The notes below the pieces were generated by a model, which ran no database searches, had not been told where the DNA came from, and saw nothing but the letters and a program-made list of their open reading frames with translations. The translations under genes and the position numbers were made by a program. Shown here piece by piece: positions 43,970 to 53,644 of a stretch of DNA of 64,000 bases. The DNA comes from CAZAQV01 sp964487255 (GTDB lineage Bacteria > Myxococcota_A > Polyangia > Polyangiales > CAZAQV01). Location of the stretch: NCBI GenBank assembly GCA_964487255.1, contig CAZAQV010000016.1, positions 62,001 through 126,000 on the forward strand. The letters are read 5' to 3'. How positions within the stretch are numbered: the first letter of the stretch is position 1; every line of letters begins with the position of its first letter.

Positions 43970-45552
43970 GTTCGGCAAAACGAAAAAGAGCCGGTCGCAC
44001 CGGCCGAGTGAGACTCAAAGAGTTGCCATCACCGTTGCACGATTTTCGGGGCATCTGGAAGCCCGTGGGACTCACATTCATCATCTTGGCGTTTGCGCTT
44101 GCCCTCTCATCGGGCATCGTCGTGTTGCTCCGCGTCTTCGAGCAGGTGGAGGTGCCGCACGTTCGGCTCCGTGCGGCGATCCTCAATGCACACGAGGCAT
44201 TGCTGCTGCCAGCGATCTTTTCTTTTGCACTCGGGGTTGTCATGTACCGCGTATTGGGCAAAGCCGACCAGACTACACTGAATCGTCGCGAAGGGACGTT
44301 GTCCGTTGCGGTGGTTTGGCTCGGAGCTTCGCTCGTCGGTGCGATACCGTTTTATTTGGGTGGCGACATGACATTGGTCGACTCCCTCTTCGAGGCGATA
44401 AGCGGGTTGACGACAACAGGATCCACGGTCATTTCGGACATCGAACGCCGCCTCGACGCGCCGCTACTGCTTTGGCGCTCCGTGCTCCAGTGGCTCGGGG
44501 GCATGGGAATTGTTGTGCTCTTTCTTGCGGTTTTTCCAACCCTGGGCGTGGGCGCTCGTCATCTTTTTCGAAGTGAGGTTCCGGGAGCCAAGCCGGGCTT
44601 GCTAACGCCTCGGTTGGAGCAGACCGCGATGGCGCTATGGCGTCTCTATCTGGGGTTAACCATTGCTGCGCTGCTTGCCTACTGGGCGTGTGGCATGACG
44701 TTTTTTGAAGCTCTCTGTCATTCACTGACGACGCTCAGCACAGGTGGTTTTTCGACGCGCGATGCATCCATCGGAGGCTTCGACAGTGCAGCCATCGAAA
44801 TTGCGGCGTCAGTCTTCATGCTCATCGCAACCGTCAACTATACGCTCTACTATCGTTTAATCGTGCGTCGCTCGTTGGAACACTTTGGAAAGAACGGTGA
44901 GTTCCGGGCGTTTGCGGTGCTCACTATCGTTGCCATCGTGGCGTTGTCATTCGTATTGGTGAGATCGGGTGACCATTCTCTTGCAAAGGGGCTACGTCAT
45001 GCGCTCTTTGTAACTGCGACAACTGGATCGTCAACCGGCTACGGTGTGAGCGATTTCAACGGCTACCCGCCATTCGCCGTTGCAATGATCGTCGCCATCA
45101 TGCTCGTCGGCGGCTGCGCGGGTTCAACCGCCGGAGGCATCAAGATTCAACGTTTCCTGGTGCTCATGAAGCTTACCCACGGCCGCGTGCGCGCCTTTTT
45201 CGACCCACACGTGGTGCGCGTGATTCGTGTTGGCAAGCACAGTGTCGAGCGCGCGGTGGTCGAGGACATTTCGGGCTTCTTGCTTGTCTACTGCTTTGCC
45301 GCGGCAACAGGGGTTCTCCTTTTTACGTGGACCGATGACGTGCCGGTGGCGACCGCTTTTGGCATGATTGTCACTGCGCTCTCCAACATGGGTCCGGCAC
45401 CATTTTACAACCTCGACCCGAGCGCCGTTGCGGACAACTTCGCTCGCTTTTCCGACATGGGAAAAATGGTCGCGGCCGGGGCAATGCTGCTCGGTCGCCT
45501 CGAGTTCTTTACGCTGCTCGCGTTGTTGTCGCGACGTTTCTGGCGGCCGTAG
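43966..45552 (+). CDS. trkH: Trk potassium uptake channel TrkH
   Basis: 528 aa, GTG start overlapping the trkA stop by 4 nt. About 10-12 TM helices with four pore loops: GLTTTGSTVI, TLSTGGFSTRD, TTGSSTGYGVSD and TALSNMGPAPFY, the first three having the selectivity-filter glycine after T/S. WLGGMGIVVLFLAVFPTLGV and GGCAGSTAGGIKIQRFLVL are typical. TrkH carries K+ across the inner membrane with TrkA on its cytoplasmic face. The N-terminus has a basic stretch before TM1. Confidence 0.95.
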   Translation: MSSAKRKRAGRTGRVRLKELPSPLHDFRGIWKPVGLTFIILAFALALSSGIVVLLRVFEQVEVPHVRLRAAILNAHEALLLPAIFSFALGVVMYRVLGKADQTTLNRREGTLSVAVVWLGASLVGAIPFYLGGDMTLVDSLFEAISGLTTTGSTVISDIERRLDAPLLLWRSVLQWLGGMGIVVLFLAVFPTLGVGARHLFRSEVPGAKPGLLTPRLEQTAMALWRLYLGLTIAALLAYWACGMTFFEALCHSLTTLSTGGFSTRDASIGGFDSAAIEIAASVFMLIATVNYTLYYRLIVRRSLEHFGKNGEFRAFAVLTIVAIVALSFVLVRSGDHSLAKGLRHALFVTATTGSSTGYGVSDFNGYPPFAVAMIVAIMLVGGCAGSTAGGIKIQRFLVLMKLTHGRVRAFFDPHVVRVIRVGKHSVERAVVEDISGFLLVYCFAAATGVLLFTWTDDVPVATAFGMIVTALSNMGPAPFYNLDPSAVADNFARFSDMGKMVAAGAMLLGRLEFFTLLALLSRRFWRP

Positions 45553-45577
45553 AGTACTCTTGTACATGTGCGACGGT

Positions 45578-45599
45578 GTCAAACGTGACGGCGTTTGAC
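45578..45599. terminator. Perfect stem-loop between trkH and selO
   Basis: GTCAAACG (45578-45585), loop TGACGG, CGTTTGAC (45592-45599): an 8-bp perfect stem 25 nt after the trkH stop. There is no T run, so it may be a terminator of another kind or an operator. Confidence 0.4.
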
Positions 45600-45644
45600 C
45601 GAGTAGCTATCGACGCGGAGGGTCGACTTCCCTAGAGTCGGGTT

Positions 45645-47090
45645 GTGTTTGAGTTCGACAACACGTACGTTCGCGACCTTCCGGGGTTCTATGCCGAGGT
45701 CACGCCGGACAGCGCCCCCTCGCCCGAAGTGCTTGAGTTCAACCAGGAGCTCGCTGAAGAACTCGGGGCAGAAGAGGGGCTGCGAGAGAGAATCGCGCGC
45801 ATCGTTGGTGGTAAGGAAGTGCCGGAGGGCGCGCAGCCCATCGCGCAAGTGTATGCCGGTCACCAGTTTGGGCATTTTTCGGGACGACTCGGAGACGGGC
45901 GCGCGCTGCTTCTCGGCGAGGTGATCGATCGTGACGGCAGGCGGCGCGACATTCACTTAAAGGGTTCGGGGGCGACCCCGTTTTCGCGCGGTGGGGATGG
46001 CAAGGCGGTCGTCGGTCCGGTCCTGCGAGAATATTTGATGGGCGAAGCGATGCATGCGCTTGGTGTCCCGACCACGCGCGCGTTGGCCGCCGTTGCGACA
46101 GGCGAGATGGTGCTGCGTGACGAGCCACTCGATGGCGCCGTGCTCGCGCGCGTCGCATCGAGTCACTTGCGCGTAGGAACTTTCGAGTACTTTGCGGCGA
46201 CCGGTGAGCGCGACAAGCTCTGCCAATTGGTTGGGTATGCGATTGCTCGACATCTGCCTGACGCAAGGAAGCTGTGCGAAGCGAGCGACGACGAAAAAGC
46301 GCTAGCTCTGCTGCGGCACGTGGTTTGCGTTCAGGCCGAGCTGATCGCGAAGTGGATGTCCGTTGGGTTCATCCATGGCGTGATGAATACCGACAACATG
46401 ACGATTTCGGGTGAAACGATCGACTACGGTCCGTGCGCGTTCATGGATACGTACGACCCGAAGACTGTGTTTAGCTCAATCGATCGCCGTGGGCGCTACG
46501 CCTACGGCAACCAACCCGGCATTGCACAGTGGAACCTGCTCCGGCTTGCGGTCGCGCTCGCGCCGCTTTTGGCCGACGACAACGAGGCGCTGCAAGCGCA
46601 AGTCGAACCCATTCTCTCGGCATTCCCTGGACTCTACGAAAGCGCTCATCTGCGCATCATGCGCCAAAAGCTTGGCCTTGAGGGCGAAGAGACCAATGAC
46701 GCTTCGCTGATCGAGGACTACCTCTCGCACCTTGAAGCTCGCAAACTCGATTATACAATGTCGTTTCGCGCGCTTGCGGTTGTGCTGCGCAATGGCGGTG
46801 ACCAGGCGCCGCTCGACCTAGAGGCCTGGTGGCCGCGCTATCTCGAGCGTCTCGGCGACGCGCATCGCGAGCAAATTGCGGTCAACATGGATGCGGTCAA
46901 CCCCATCTACATTCCCCGCAACCACAAAGTCGAAGAAGCGCTCGAGTCCGCGCGTCGTGGTGATCTCGGCGTGTTTGAACGCTTGCTGGAGCTTCTCAAG
47001 CAACCCTTTGAGGAGCGTGCGGGTGCCGAAGCGTTCGCTGAACCTGCGCCCGAAAGTTTTTATCCGTACCAAACCTTCTGCGGCACGTAG
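45645..47090 (+). CDS. selO: Protein adenylyltransferase SelO (YdiU family)
   Basis: 481 aa, GTG start at 45645. The pseudokinase fold transfers AMP from ATP to Ser/Thr/Tyr of target proteins. IAQVYAGHQFGHFSGRLGDG, DIHLKGSGATPFSRGGDGK (Lys106), REYLMGEAMHALGVPTTRAL, HGVMNTDNM (with Asn248 and Asp250) and IDYGPCAFMD (Asp260) are all intact. The C-terminus ends FYPYQTFCGT, where a Cys stands at the place that is selenocysteine in animal SelO. It has known roles in redox stress in other organisms. It is about the usual bacterial length. Upstream is the 8-bp stem-loop at 45578. Confidence 0.96.
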   Translation: MFEFDNTYVRDLPGFYAEVTPDSAPSPEVLEFNQELAEELGAEEGLRERIARIVGGKEVPEGAQPIAQVYAGHQFGHFSGRLGDGRALLLGEVIDRDGRRRDIHLKGSGATPFSRGGDGKAVVGPVLREYLMGEAMHALGVPTTRALAAVATGEMVLRDEPLDGAVLARVASSHLRVGTFEYFAATGERDKLCQLVGYAIARHLPDARKLCEASDDEKALALLRHVVCVQAELIAKWMSVGFIHGVMNTDNMTISGETIDYGPCAFMDTYDPKTVFSSIDRRGRYAYGNQPGIAQWNLLRLAVALAPLLADDNEALQAQVEPILSAFPGLYESAHLRIMRQKLGLEGEETNDASLIEDYLSHLEARKLDYTMSFRALAVVLRNGGDQAPLDLEAWWPRYLERLGDAHREQIAVNMDAVNPIYIPRNHKVEEALESARRGDLGVFERLLELLKQPFEERAGAEAFAEPAPESFYPYQTFCGT

Positions 47091-47116
47091 CCACGTTTCT
47101 TCAGGGAGATTCGGAC

Positions 47117-48616
47117 CTAATCGCGGTTGGCAACGCGGCGCGCGTATCGGCGCATTCCCTGAATAAACGGAAACACGTCGCCCTCATCCATGCTCACATC
47201 AAGAAGAAGCTTGGAGAGCTCGTCCGTTGCGGACACATCCCCCTTGCCACCCGCAATCGCGATGTTTTCGATAAGTTTCTCGCGTGCGGTCCAAGGGAAT
47301 GACGGCGTCTTTTGGGGATTGAACATGTAGTGTTCGCCGATGATCAGCGCCAACTCTGGTGGAAGTGTAATTTTGTTGTTGCGAAGCGCCGCGACCATAC
47401 CGGGTTGCAGCAACTCATCCGCGATGGGCTCGACCGGCGCATCGGGAAGTCGAAATCTCGCTGCGGCGTCACGGATCGCCTGATGAAGTTTCGCGAGGCG
47501 TGCGGGTGCATCGGCGAGTCCGGACGAAAGAATTGAGTAGAGGTCCATACGTTTGATTGCGAGCTCAGGCATGCCTCGTACAACAGCAGGCATCACAGTA
47601 TCCAAAACTCCGTAACCGATGTATCCGTAGCCGACAATCGTACCGTTATCACCTCGAAAGACGGCTGCCTGTTCCACCGCGGGCTGCAACGTTTCTTGAA
47701 GAAAATCGGATGCTTCCGGACTGAGACCGGATCCCTTTCGCAGCCGGTCGAAGAACATGGGCGATGAACTGAAGTCCATATATAAGGGGTCATCGAAGCG
47801 CGCGAAAGCGTGGTCGTAGCGACTTCCGTCTAAGCTTCGACCGCTCTGGCCTTCTTCAAGAGACGGAAGTTGGCGAGGCGAAGGTCCAGGGTCTGCCTCC
47901 GAAGCATCGAACCAGCGTGCAGCTTCGATCGTGGCGTCTTCGAACGTAGCGAAGCGTTGCTGATGATCGAGGTCCGGGTAGCGCTCCAAGTAGGTGTCTC
48001 GCAGCTCGTCGAGTCGTAGCTTTGTTCGTTTGACGCGGCCTGCAAGAATGTCCGGGAGCACGTGCGCCACGTATCCAGACGTAAGCTTCGCGTTGGATCG
48101 CTCCAGTTCGATGCGGTTAGCGGCCTTGATCGCAGGCTTGTCCACCAAAACATCGACTGCGCTTAGCTGACCATGCAAGAACGTGGCGACATCCTGCTCG
48201 AGAAACGCATGTGGGCTCGGCTTGAGGCTCCCTTTGGTCAGATCGCTCAAGAAATCGCCCGCGTCATAGCTTCCCAAGTCGCGCAGCTCTACCGCTGCTC
48301 TGCCTCTTTCGAGCACATTTCGCAACACACTGCGTTCGACCTCCAAAGGCGAGTAATGTCCCAAGACTTTTCGCACTCTCGCAAAGGGTGTCCAGCCTGC
48401 GGCCTGTTGGCTCGAACCCACTGTTACGGTGGCGGGCGCATCCATGGCGAAGAAGTTCACGTCGGATGATGACTGTGTCTGCTCGGAGATCGACCGCTGG
48501 AATGAAGCACCCAGTGTGTCGAAGGAACCCACTACGGCGGCTGCGGCGACAGAACTCAAGATCAAGGCTTGGGAAAATGCCGAACCCGCTGTGCAACGGT
48601 AGATCGTGAAGGGCAT
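47117..48616 (-). CDS. Exported protein of unknown function
   Basis: 499 aa. A hydrophobic stretch at about 10-30 (GSAFSQALILSSVAAAAVVG) suggests a signal or anchor. The rest is helical with few Cys residues: LDELRDTYLERYPDLDHQQR, EASDFLQETLQPAVEQAAVF, DAPARLAKLHQAIRDAAARF, and LPPELALIIGEHYMFNPQKT near the end. No family or catalytic motif is seen. It is the last of four leftward genes, starting 115 bp after the stop of the TolC-like gene, so it may be cotranscribed with the export genes and could be an accessory or cargo; the inference rests only on position. Confidence 0.7.
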   Translation of the reverse strand: MPFTIYRCTAGSAFSQALILSSVAAAAVVGSFDTLGASFQRSISEQTQSSSDVNFFAMDAPATVTVGSSQQAAGWTPFARVRKVLGHYSPLEVERSVLRNVLERGRAAVELRDLGSYDAGDFLSDLTKGSLKPSPHAFLEQDVATFLHGQLSAVDVLVDKPAIKAANRIELERSNAKLTSGYVAHVLPDILAGRVKRTKLRLDELRDTYLERYPDLDHQQRFATFEDATIEAARWFDASEADPGPSPRQLPSLEEGQSGRSLDGSRYDHAFARFDDPLYMDFSSSPMFFDRLRKGSGLSPEASDFLQETLQPAVEQAAVFRGDNGTIVGYGYIGYGVLDTVMPAVVRGMPELAIKRMDLYSILSSGLADAPARLAKLHQAIRDAAARFRLPDAPVEPIADELLQPGMVAALRNNKITLPPELALIIGEHYMFNPQKTPSFPWTAREKLIENIAIAGGKGDVSATDELSKLLLDVSMDEGDVFPFIQGMRRYARRVANRD

Positions 48617-48731
48617 GGTTCAAAACGTAGCAAGCAGTGTGCCACTCTACATGAAGAAAAAGCGCCACGATCTTCCATTGTTGGTCGCCAGTTGGCTAGA
48701 GCACCCTCCACCCAAGGGCGTCGTCTGCGTC

Positions 48732-50243
48732 CTAGTCGCACCTCAAACGGTTGAGCTCTTCGATGGTGGCCTGCATGGTGTGCAGTTCGGCTAAAGCATA
48801 GACCAGCTTCGTGGCGGCCTGTGCGACGGCCATCTCACGTAGGTTGACCACGAGCATGGTGGAATCGCCGGCGTTGAGGCGATAGCGCTCGCCCTCTGCG
48901 AGCGTTTCAGTCGCAGCGACAAGGTCACGCTCGACCTGAGTCTGATTGAGGGCTGCGCGTTGGTTGATTGCAACTTTCTGTGCGGAAGCACGCATCCTAT
49001 CGCGGAGCCAACTGATCTCGTGGCGAAGGCTTCGCAGCTCTGCTTCGGCAGCGTCGCTTTGGCCTCGTCCCTTTCGCAACAGAAGAGGGATCTGAAACCC
49101 AACCCCGAGCTTGACGTTCGTGCCAGCTAGATCAGCGTTGCCCCCAACATTGCCCAGGTCGCGCGACACTTCGAACTTGGCGCGCGCTTCTGGTGCGACA
49201 CGGTTATCCGCGAGCTCTGCTTGCGAGCGCGCCGCTTCGATTCGTTGAGAGAGCGCACGAACTTGGGGGTGACATTCGGCGAGATTCGCCACATCGAGCG
49301 ACAAAACCTCTTGGGGCGCAGCGCGAAAGGGAGGTAGTGCAGCACGCGCAGGTGCCATCGGCTGCCCCGTGTCAGTCCGCAGATAGAGCGAGAGCTGGAT
49401 CGATGCACTTCTCAGCTTTTGCTCGGCTGTGATTACTGCGGCTCTTCGGTTTAGCTCCATCTGTCGGCTGTCCGTGACTTCAAAGTCGGACGCGGAGCCG
49501 GCGTCGCGTTGTGCCGAAACTTGCTGCCTTCGCGTCTCCGCCAGCGCCAAGAGTCTCTCTGCAATGTCGAGCTGATGTCCGGCTGCAAGCCAATCGAAGT
49601 ATGCGGCGATAGCCTCCAGTCGGATGTTGAGTTCCGCGTCGCGCAGTTCAAAGCCCCCCGCTTTTTCTAAGCTCTGCGTGACCTCAAGCGCGGTTCGTCG
49701 TGGGTCGATCGGGCCATCACGCCACAATGGAACGCTGACTCCACCGCGCACTTCGCCACGGTTCAGCGTTTCGCTGCTCTCGTACGTCGGATAGCGATCG
49801 CCTTGGATCGGGACACCGACGCGGTAGCCTCCATAAATCTCAGTGCCCCACACGCCAAGGTATTGGCGTAGTTCCGCGTCGGCTACGTTCGTCTCGTAGT
49901 AGCCTCCTCGCACGATGCTTCCCTTACCGGAAAAAAGAGGGTCGTAGACACCCTCTGCCGCGAAGCGTTGCGATTCGAGTGCTTGAAGCTTTGCACGGGT
50001 CGATTCGACTTTGGGATGATGGTTGCGAACAGAGCGTAGAACCGCGCGCAAGGAGAGGGCACCTGCGTCCGGTTGCCCGCCTTCGATTTTCTCTAGAAGC
50101 CGTTGGTCGATGACCTCCTCTTCGACCGAGAGCGGCCGGTTTCCCTGCGAAGCATCCTCTTGCGTCTGACCAACGCCCGCCGACGAGACGAGGATGGCCG
50201 TCGTCATGATGGCGAGGTTGCAGACGCGTCGTCGTAGGGGCAC
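48732..50243 (-). CDS. TolC-family outer membrane efflux protein
   Basis: 503 aa, GTG start 3 bp after the stop of the HlyD gene. Signal peptide ending near AGVGQTQ. The repeated TolC plan of long helices with a short beta part each is visible: SLRAVLRSVRNHHPKVESTR, RDAELNIRLEAIAAYFDWLA, ALAETRRQQVSAQRDAGSAS, LSLDVANLAECHPQVRALSQ, and KLVYALAELHTMQATIEEL at the end; YETNVADAELRQYLGVW and GGVSVPLWRDGPIDPRR are strand regions. It should form the outer-membrane duct for the ABC/HlyD complex encoded upstream in the same operon. Confidence 0.92.
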   Translation of the reverse strand: MPLRRRVCNLAIMTTAILVSSAGVGQTQEDASQGNRPLSVEEEVIDQRLLEKIEGGQPDAGALSLRAVLRSVRNHHPKVESTRAKLQALESQRFAAEGVYDPLFSGKGSIVRGGYYETNVADAELRQYLGVWGTEIYGGYRVGVPIQGDRYPTYESSETLNRGEVRGGVSVPLWRDGPIDPRRTALEVTQSLEKAGGFELRDAELNIRLEAIAAYFDWLAAGHQLDIAERLLALAETRRQQVSAQRDAGSASDFEVTDSRQMELNRRAAVITAEQKLRSASIQLSLYLRTDTGQPMAPARAALPPFRAAPQEVLSLDVANLAECHPQVRALSQRIEAARSQAELADNRVAPEARAKFEVSRDLGNVGGNADLAGTNVKLGVGFQIPLLLRKGRGQSDAAEAELRSLRHEISWLRDRMRASAQKVAINQRAALNQTQVERDLVAATETLAEGERYRLNAGDSTMLVVNLREMAVAQAATKLVYALAELHTMQATIEELNRLRCD

Positions 50244-50246
50244 CTG

Positions 50247-51623
50247 CTATTCCCCCGCCAGCTTTGCAGCAGCCTTGAACTTCTTGCTGGCGACTGCAGT
50301 CTCGCCCGGCGGGTCGGTGGCCGGTGGAAAACCGTTGAAGCGACGCCAAAGCTCCATGCCCAAGCTCACTTCCCGCAGCAGGAACCAGCCCTTTGCGCGC
50401 ACGCCTTGGCGAAGGTAGACGGGTTCCGGCCAGGCCTCGTCCTCGCGATCGGGCACGACGAGCACCCGGAAGTTGCCTTGGCCGTCGTCTGCGGCGTCGA
50501 CGAAGGCGACCTCGCCTCCGAAGGTTCCGACCGCGACCGATGGCCAACCTGAAAACTGTACGGCTGGCCAACCTTCAAACTGAAGTCGAACGTGAGCACC
50601 GGGTTGGATCAGCGCAGCATCGTTGCCGTCGACATAGAGCTCAACCGCGCGATCGCCTGTCTTGGGTACGAAGATGGCCAACTGCTCGCCCTGCTTAACC
50701 TGTTCTCCTCCCCGTCGTTTGAGGATGCGCATGATGGTGCCCGCTTGGGACGCGTACACGGTTTGGGCCTTCTGACGCGCGATGCCGACGTCGAGTTTCG
50801 CGAGCGCTGCTTTCGTGGAAGCGAGTTCCTTTTCCGCGCTGGAGATACTTGCATCAGCGTTCTGTACCTCGGCGTCCGCTGCGGCCTTGATTCGCTCATA
50901 GGCGGCCTTTCTTGCGTCGAGTTTGCTCTTCGCCGCGCGATACTGCGCCTGCGCAGACACGTACGAAGCTTGGCTTCTTCGCGCCGCGAGTTCCGCGAGT
51001 TCAAGGTCGCGTCGCGAGGCTAAGCCTCTGTTCTGGAGGTCTTGCTGCCGTCTTAGGTTAAGGTCATTGGTCTCTTGTTCGGCTTCCGCCGCCGCCAATG
51101 ACTCGGCAGCGCTCGCCACTTCTTGACGGGCTACGTCAACTTCGGCCTCTGCGCTCATCACCTGGGCAGTTTGCGAGCGTTTGATGGATTGAAGTCGATC
51201 TCGAAGCGATTGGACTCTTGCTTGTTCAGCTTCGAATCGACTGTCGACGGCTGCGCGCTCATCACCGAGCCTCGAAAGGAGCAGCGCATCGTTGTCTCCC
51301 ATGTGGACAATGGGATCGCCCTTTTCGACTTGGCTTCCTTCGTGGACGAACCATTTTTCCACGACACCGTTGACGGGAGCCTCGACCGCCTGCTGGCGCT
51401 CATCAGGTGTGAACGCGATCACACGACCGGTTCCGAAGACCGTCTGCTGCCAGGGCGCGAGAGCCGCTGCGGCGACGAGCAGCACGAAACCAGTTACGAT
51501 CAACTTCGCCGTTCTGGAAGCATTCTTGGGTGCAGGAACCCACAGTGCAGGGTCGAGCAGGCCGTCGTTTGCGAGCGAATCGACGGAAGACAGGCGAAGA
51601 GGCAACGTTTTGGCGTTAGGCAC
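50247..51623 (-). CDS. HlyD-family membrane fusion (periplasmic adaptor) protein
   Basis: 458 aa from the GTG at 51623, which is preceded by GAGGAGG and overlaps the ABC gene stop by 8 nt; upstream extension of the frame lies within the ABC gene. TM helix at about 40-58 (LIVTGFVLLVAAAALAPW). The lipoyl/barrel-sandwich half motifs are GVVEKWFVHEGSQVEKGDPI and, after a long coiled coil (about 100-270, with EAEQARVQSLRDRLQSIKRS), AGTIMRILKRRGGEQVKQGE. A beta-barrel and C-terminal part follow. It bridges the inner-membrane ABC protein and the TolC duct. Confidence 0.93.
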   Translation of the reverse strand: MPNAKTLPLRLSSVDSLANDGLLDPALWVPAPKNASRTAKLIVTGFVLLVAAAALAPWQQTVFGTGRVIAFTPDERQQAVEAPVNGVVEKWFVHEGSQVEKGDPIVHMGDNDALLLSRLGDERAAVDSRFEAEQARVQSLRDRLQSIKRSQTAQVMSAEAEVDVARQEVASAAESLAAAEAEQETNDLNLRRQQDLQNRGLASRRDLELAELAARRSQASYVSAQAQYRAAKSKLDARKAAYERIKAAADAEVQNADASISSAEKELASTKAALAKLDVGIARQKAQTVYASQAGTIMRILKRRGGEQVKQGEQLAIFVPKTGDRAVELYVDGNDAALIQPGAHVRLQFEGWPAVQFSGWPSVAVGTFGGEVAFVDAADDGQGNFRVLVVPDREDEAWPEPVYLRQGVRAKGWFLLREVSLGMELWRRFNGFPPATDPPGETAVASKKFKAAAKLAGE

Positions 51624-53574
51624 GTGCCACCTCCTCGTCGACCGGGCGGTGAAGGTGGTCGCACGCTTCTGAAATGAGCGATGCATCGTCAGAGAGCACC
51701 AATAGACCAGCGGGAGGGTCGTCCGACCAACTGCGAAGTAGGTCGTCGCACTGTTCGCCATTCAATACGTCAATCGCGCCATCGAGCACCACGAAGTCTG
51801 GTTCTGAAGCCAACACGCGGGCCAGGGTCAGGCTGATGGCAAAACGTCGTCCGTAGATGCCCGCGAGTCGTTCGGCATTGGCGTGGAGGCCCTCGGGGTC
51901 GAGGCGCACGCGATGGGCGATACGAACCCGTTCTAGAAGTGCCCAGATCTCCGCACCGCTCAGGCTGGGGTTGGCGACCGTGATGTTTTCGCGAATAGAC
52001 GTTGGCAGGACCTCTTCATGTCGAATCAGCGCCACATGCTTCCGCCAGTCTTGTAGCTCAATATCGCTCATATCGTGTTCGCCAAAGAAGAGCTTGCCTG
52101 GCGCGACAGGCACCATCCCAAAGAGCTGACTGGAGACGGCATAGGCTTCTCGCACGTGAAGGCCGGAGACGATGAGAGTTTGTCGAGGCTTTACTTCGAA
52201 CGAGACGTGTACGTGTCCACGTTCCGGATCGGGTTCGTCTGCAAGGCTGAGGGGTAGTGCATTCACACGTAGCGACCACGACTGTTCGGCTTCGCCCAGC
52301 AAATCGTGCCCCCGCGAAACTTCCAGATCGAGGTCGAGAATCTCGCCCACCTTGTCGATGGCCGCGAGCAGATCGAACCAAACCTCTACTTTGTTACCCA
52401 GCTTGGCGATCGAAGCGACGACGGCTGTTACGATGAGTTCGGCCGCGACCAACTGCCCGATCGAAAGCTGTCTCGAAATCACCAGGTAGCCGCCGATGGA
52501 TAGCAGCGCGACACTTGCAACGACTTGCATTCCTAGAGCTCCCTTGAGCTGACGAAAGACGATTCGAAAATGTTCGTCGCGTCTCGCGAGGTACTTGCGC
52601 GACAACGCGTCGGTTTGGAAGCGCGCGAAGTTCTCGCCTCCTCCGAGCTTGAACGTGAGCGGGTGCCGTGCGAGGTCTTCGAGCCACCCTGCGACGGCGT
52701 ACTTTGCTTTCGATTCTGCGATGCTGGTCGAGCCACCGCGACGCCCAAGCAGGACGAAAACCATCACGGCAATCGCGATGAGAACCATGTCGAAGAGCAG
52801 CAGAATCGGGTGATAAAAGGCCAGTACGAGCATGCCGACGAGAGCGATGAGAACGGCATCAAGTCCGCCGAGAAGCAGGGAGGCCAAACTCTTCTGCGTT
52901 GTGAAGATGTCGAAGAAACGATTGAGCAGTTCGGGTCCAGCGGAGGTGCGAAACGCCTCGCTGTTGACTCGGGGCAGTGTGAGGCCGAGTTCAGCTACGA
53001 CGCGCACGAAGATGCGTCGCTGGAGCATCTCGACGACGCGAACCTGAAGCGCGCGGAGGTAAGCGCTCGCGCAAAGAGCAAGCAAAAGCAGAACGCTGAT
53101 CACCACCAGCGGTTGAATGAGAGAGCCGAAAGCGACCGTGTTGACCAGGGACTGAACGGCGATGGGAACGGCAAGCGAGAGCAGTCCCAATGCAACGCCG
53201 TACACGAGTACCACCCAGACATCTTGGCTTTCAAGTCGCAGGAGTCTGAGTACGCGGGTCGTTGGTTTGAGGCGTTGCGCCGCAGAGGGACTGCGCAGAA
53301 GCGTCGCGCCTCTAGCCGGCACGGCGACCGAAAAGTCGCGCGTTTCGATGCCGAGTTCACTGTACAACGTCCTTTTCGTGGTCCAGCGGCGCTTGCCGTC
53401 GCGTGACCAGCACACCCAGGGGCCGAGCGTGCGGTCGATCCGCAGTGCGCGCCTATCCACCTCCGTGCCACTCACCTCAACAGGGAGGTGACGTTCGCCA
53501 AGGGCCAGGATTTCGCTGGCTGTTGCTCGGCCCGATAGGACCTCGGTGCTACGGATTGTATCGTGAGAAATCAT
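51616..53574 (-). CDS. ABC exporter (type I secretion type) with degenerate ATPase domain
   Basis: 652 aa. About 110 N-terminal residues of no known family (not a C39 peptidase) precede a six-TM exporter domain (about 115-400; VWVVLVYGVALGLLSLAVPI begins it). The nucleotide-binding part (about 430-640) follows ABC topology but has lost its motifs: Walker A would lie at 471-479 and reads GLHVREAYA without the P-loop Lys; Q-loop Gln is His519; LSGGQ is LAGIYG (570-575); Walker B is FVVLDGA, keeping Asp598 but with Gly599 for the catalytic Glu; the H-loop His is Asp629. The reading frame is full length and coupled to hlyD and tolC genes, so it is a maintained protein, not a decayed gene. It starts 98 bp from the divergent regulator. 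Confidence 0.9.
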   Translation of the reverse strand: MISHDTIRSTEVLSGRATASEILALGERHLPVEVSGTEVDRRALRIDRTLGPWVCWSRDGKRRWTTKRTLYSELGIETRDFSVAVPARGATLLRSPSAAQRLKPTTRVLRLLRLESQDVWVVLVYGVALGLLSLAVPIAVQSLVNTVAFGSLIQPLVVISVLLLLALCASAYLRALQVRVVEMLQRRIFVRVVAELGLTLPRVNSEAFRTSAGPELLNRFFDIFTTQKSLASLLLGGLDAVLIALVGMLVLAFYHPILLLFDMVLIAIAVMVFVLLGRRGGSTSIAESKAKYAVAGWLEDLARHPLTFKLGGGENFARFQTDALSRKYLARRDEHFRIVFRQLKGALGMQVVASVALLSIGGYLVISRQLSIGQLVAAELIVTAVVASIAKLGNKVEVWFDLLAAIDKVGEILDLDLEVSRGHDLLGEAEQSWSLRVNALPLSLADEPDPERGHVHVSFEVKPRQTLIVSGLHVREAYAVSSQLFGMVPVAPGKLFFGEHDMSDIELQDWRKHVALIRHEEVLPTSIRENITVANPSLSGAEIWALLERVRIAHRVRLDPEGLHANAERLAGIYGRRFAISLTLARVLASEPDFVVLDGAIDVLNGEQCDDLLRSWSDDPPAGLLVLSDDASLISEACDHLHRPVDEEVARA

Positions 53575-53614
53575 TTGCTTTCTTGTGGTCTATGCCTCTG
53601 AAGTCAGGATTTAT

Positions 53615-53644
53615 ATAACATGAAACAAAATGCATGGTTGTCAA
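53615..53644 (-). promoter_or_regulatory. Promoter of the ABC/HlyD/TolC operon
   Basis: On the minus strand: TTGACA (complement of 53639-53644), an 18-bp spacer and TGTTAT (complement of 53615-53620), 40 nt before the ABC start codon at 53574. The stretch is much more AT-rich than the surrounding genes. Confidence 0.65.
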
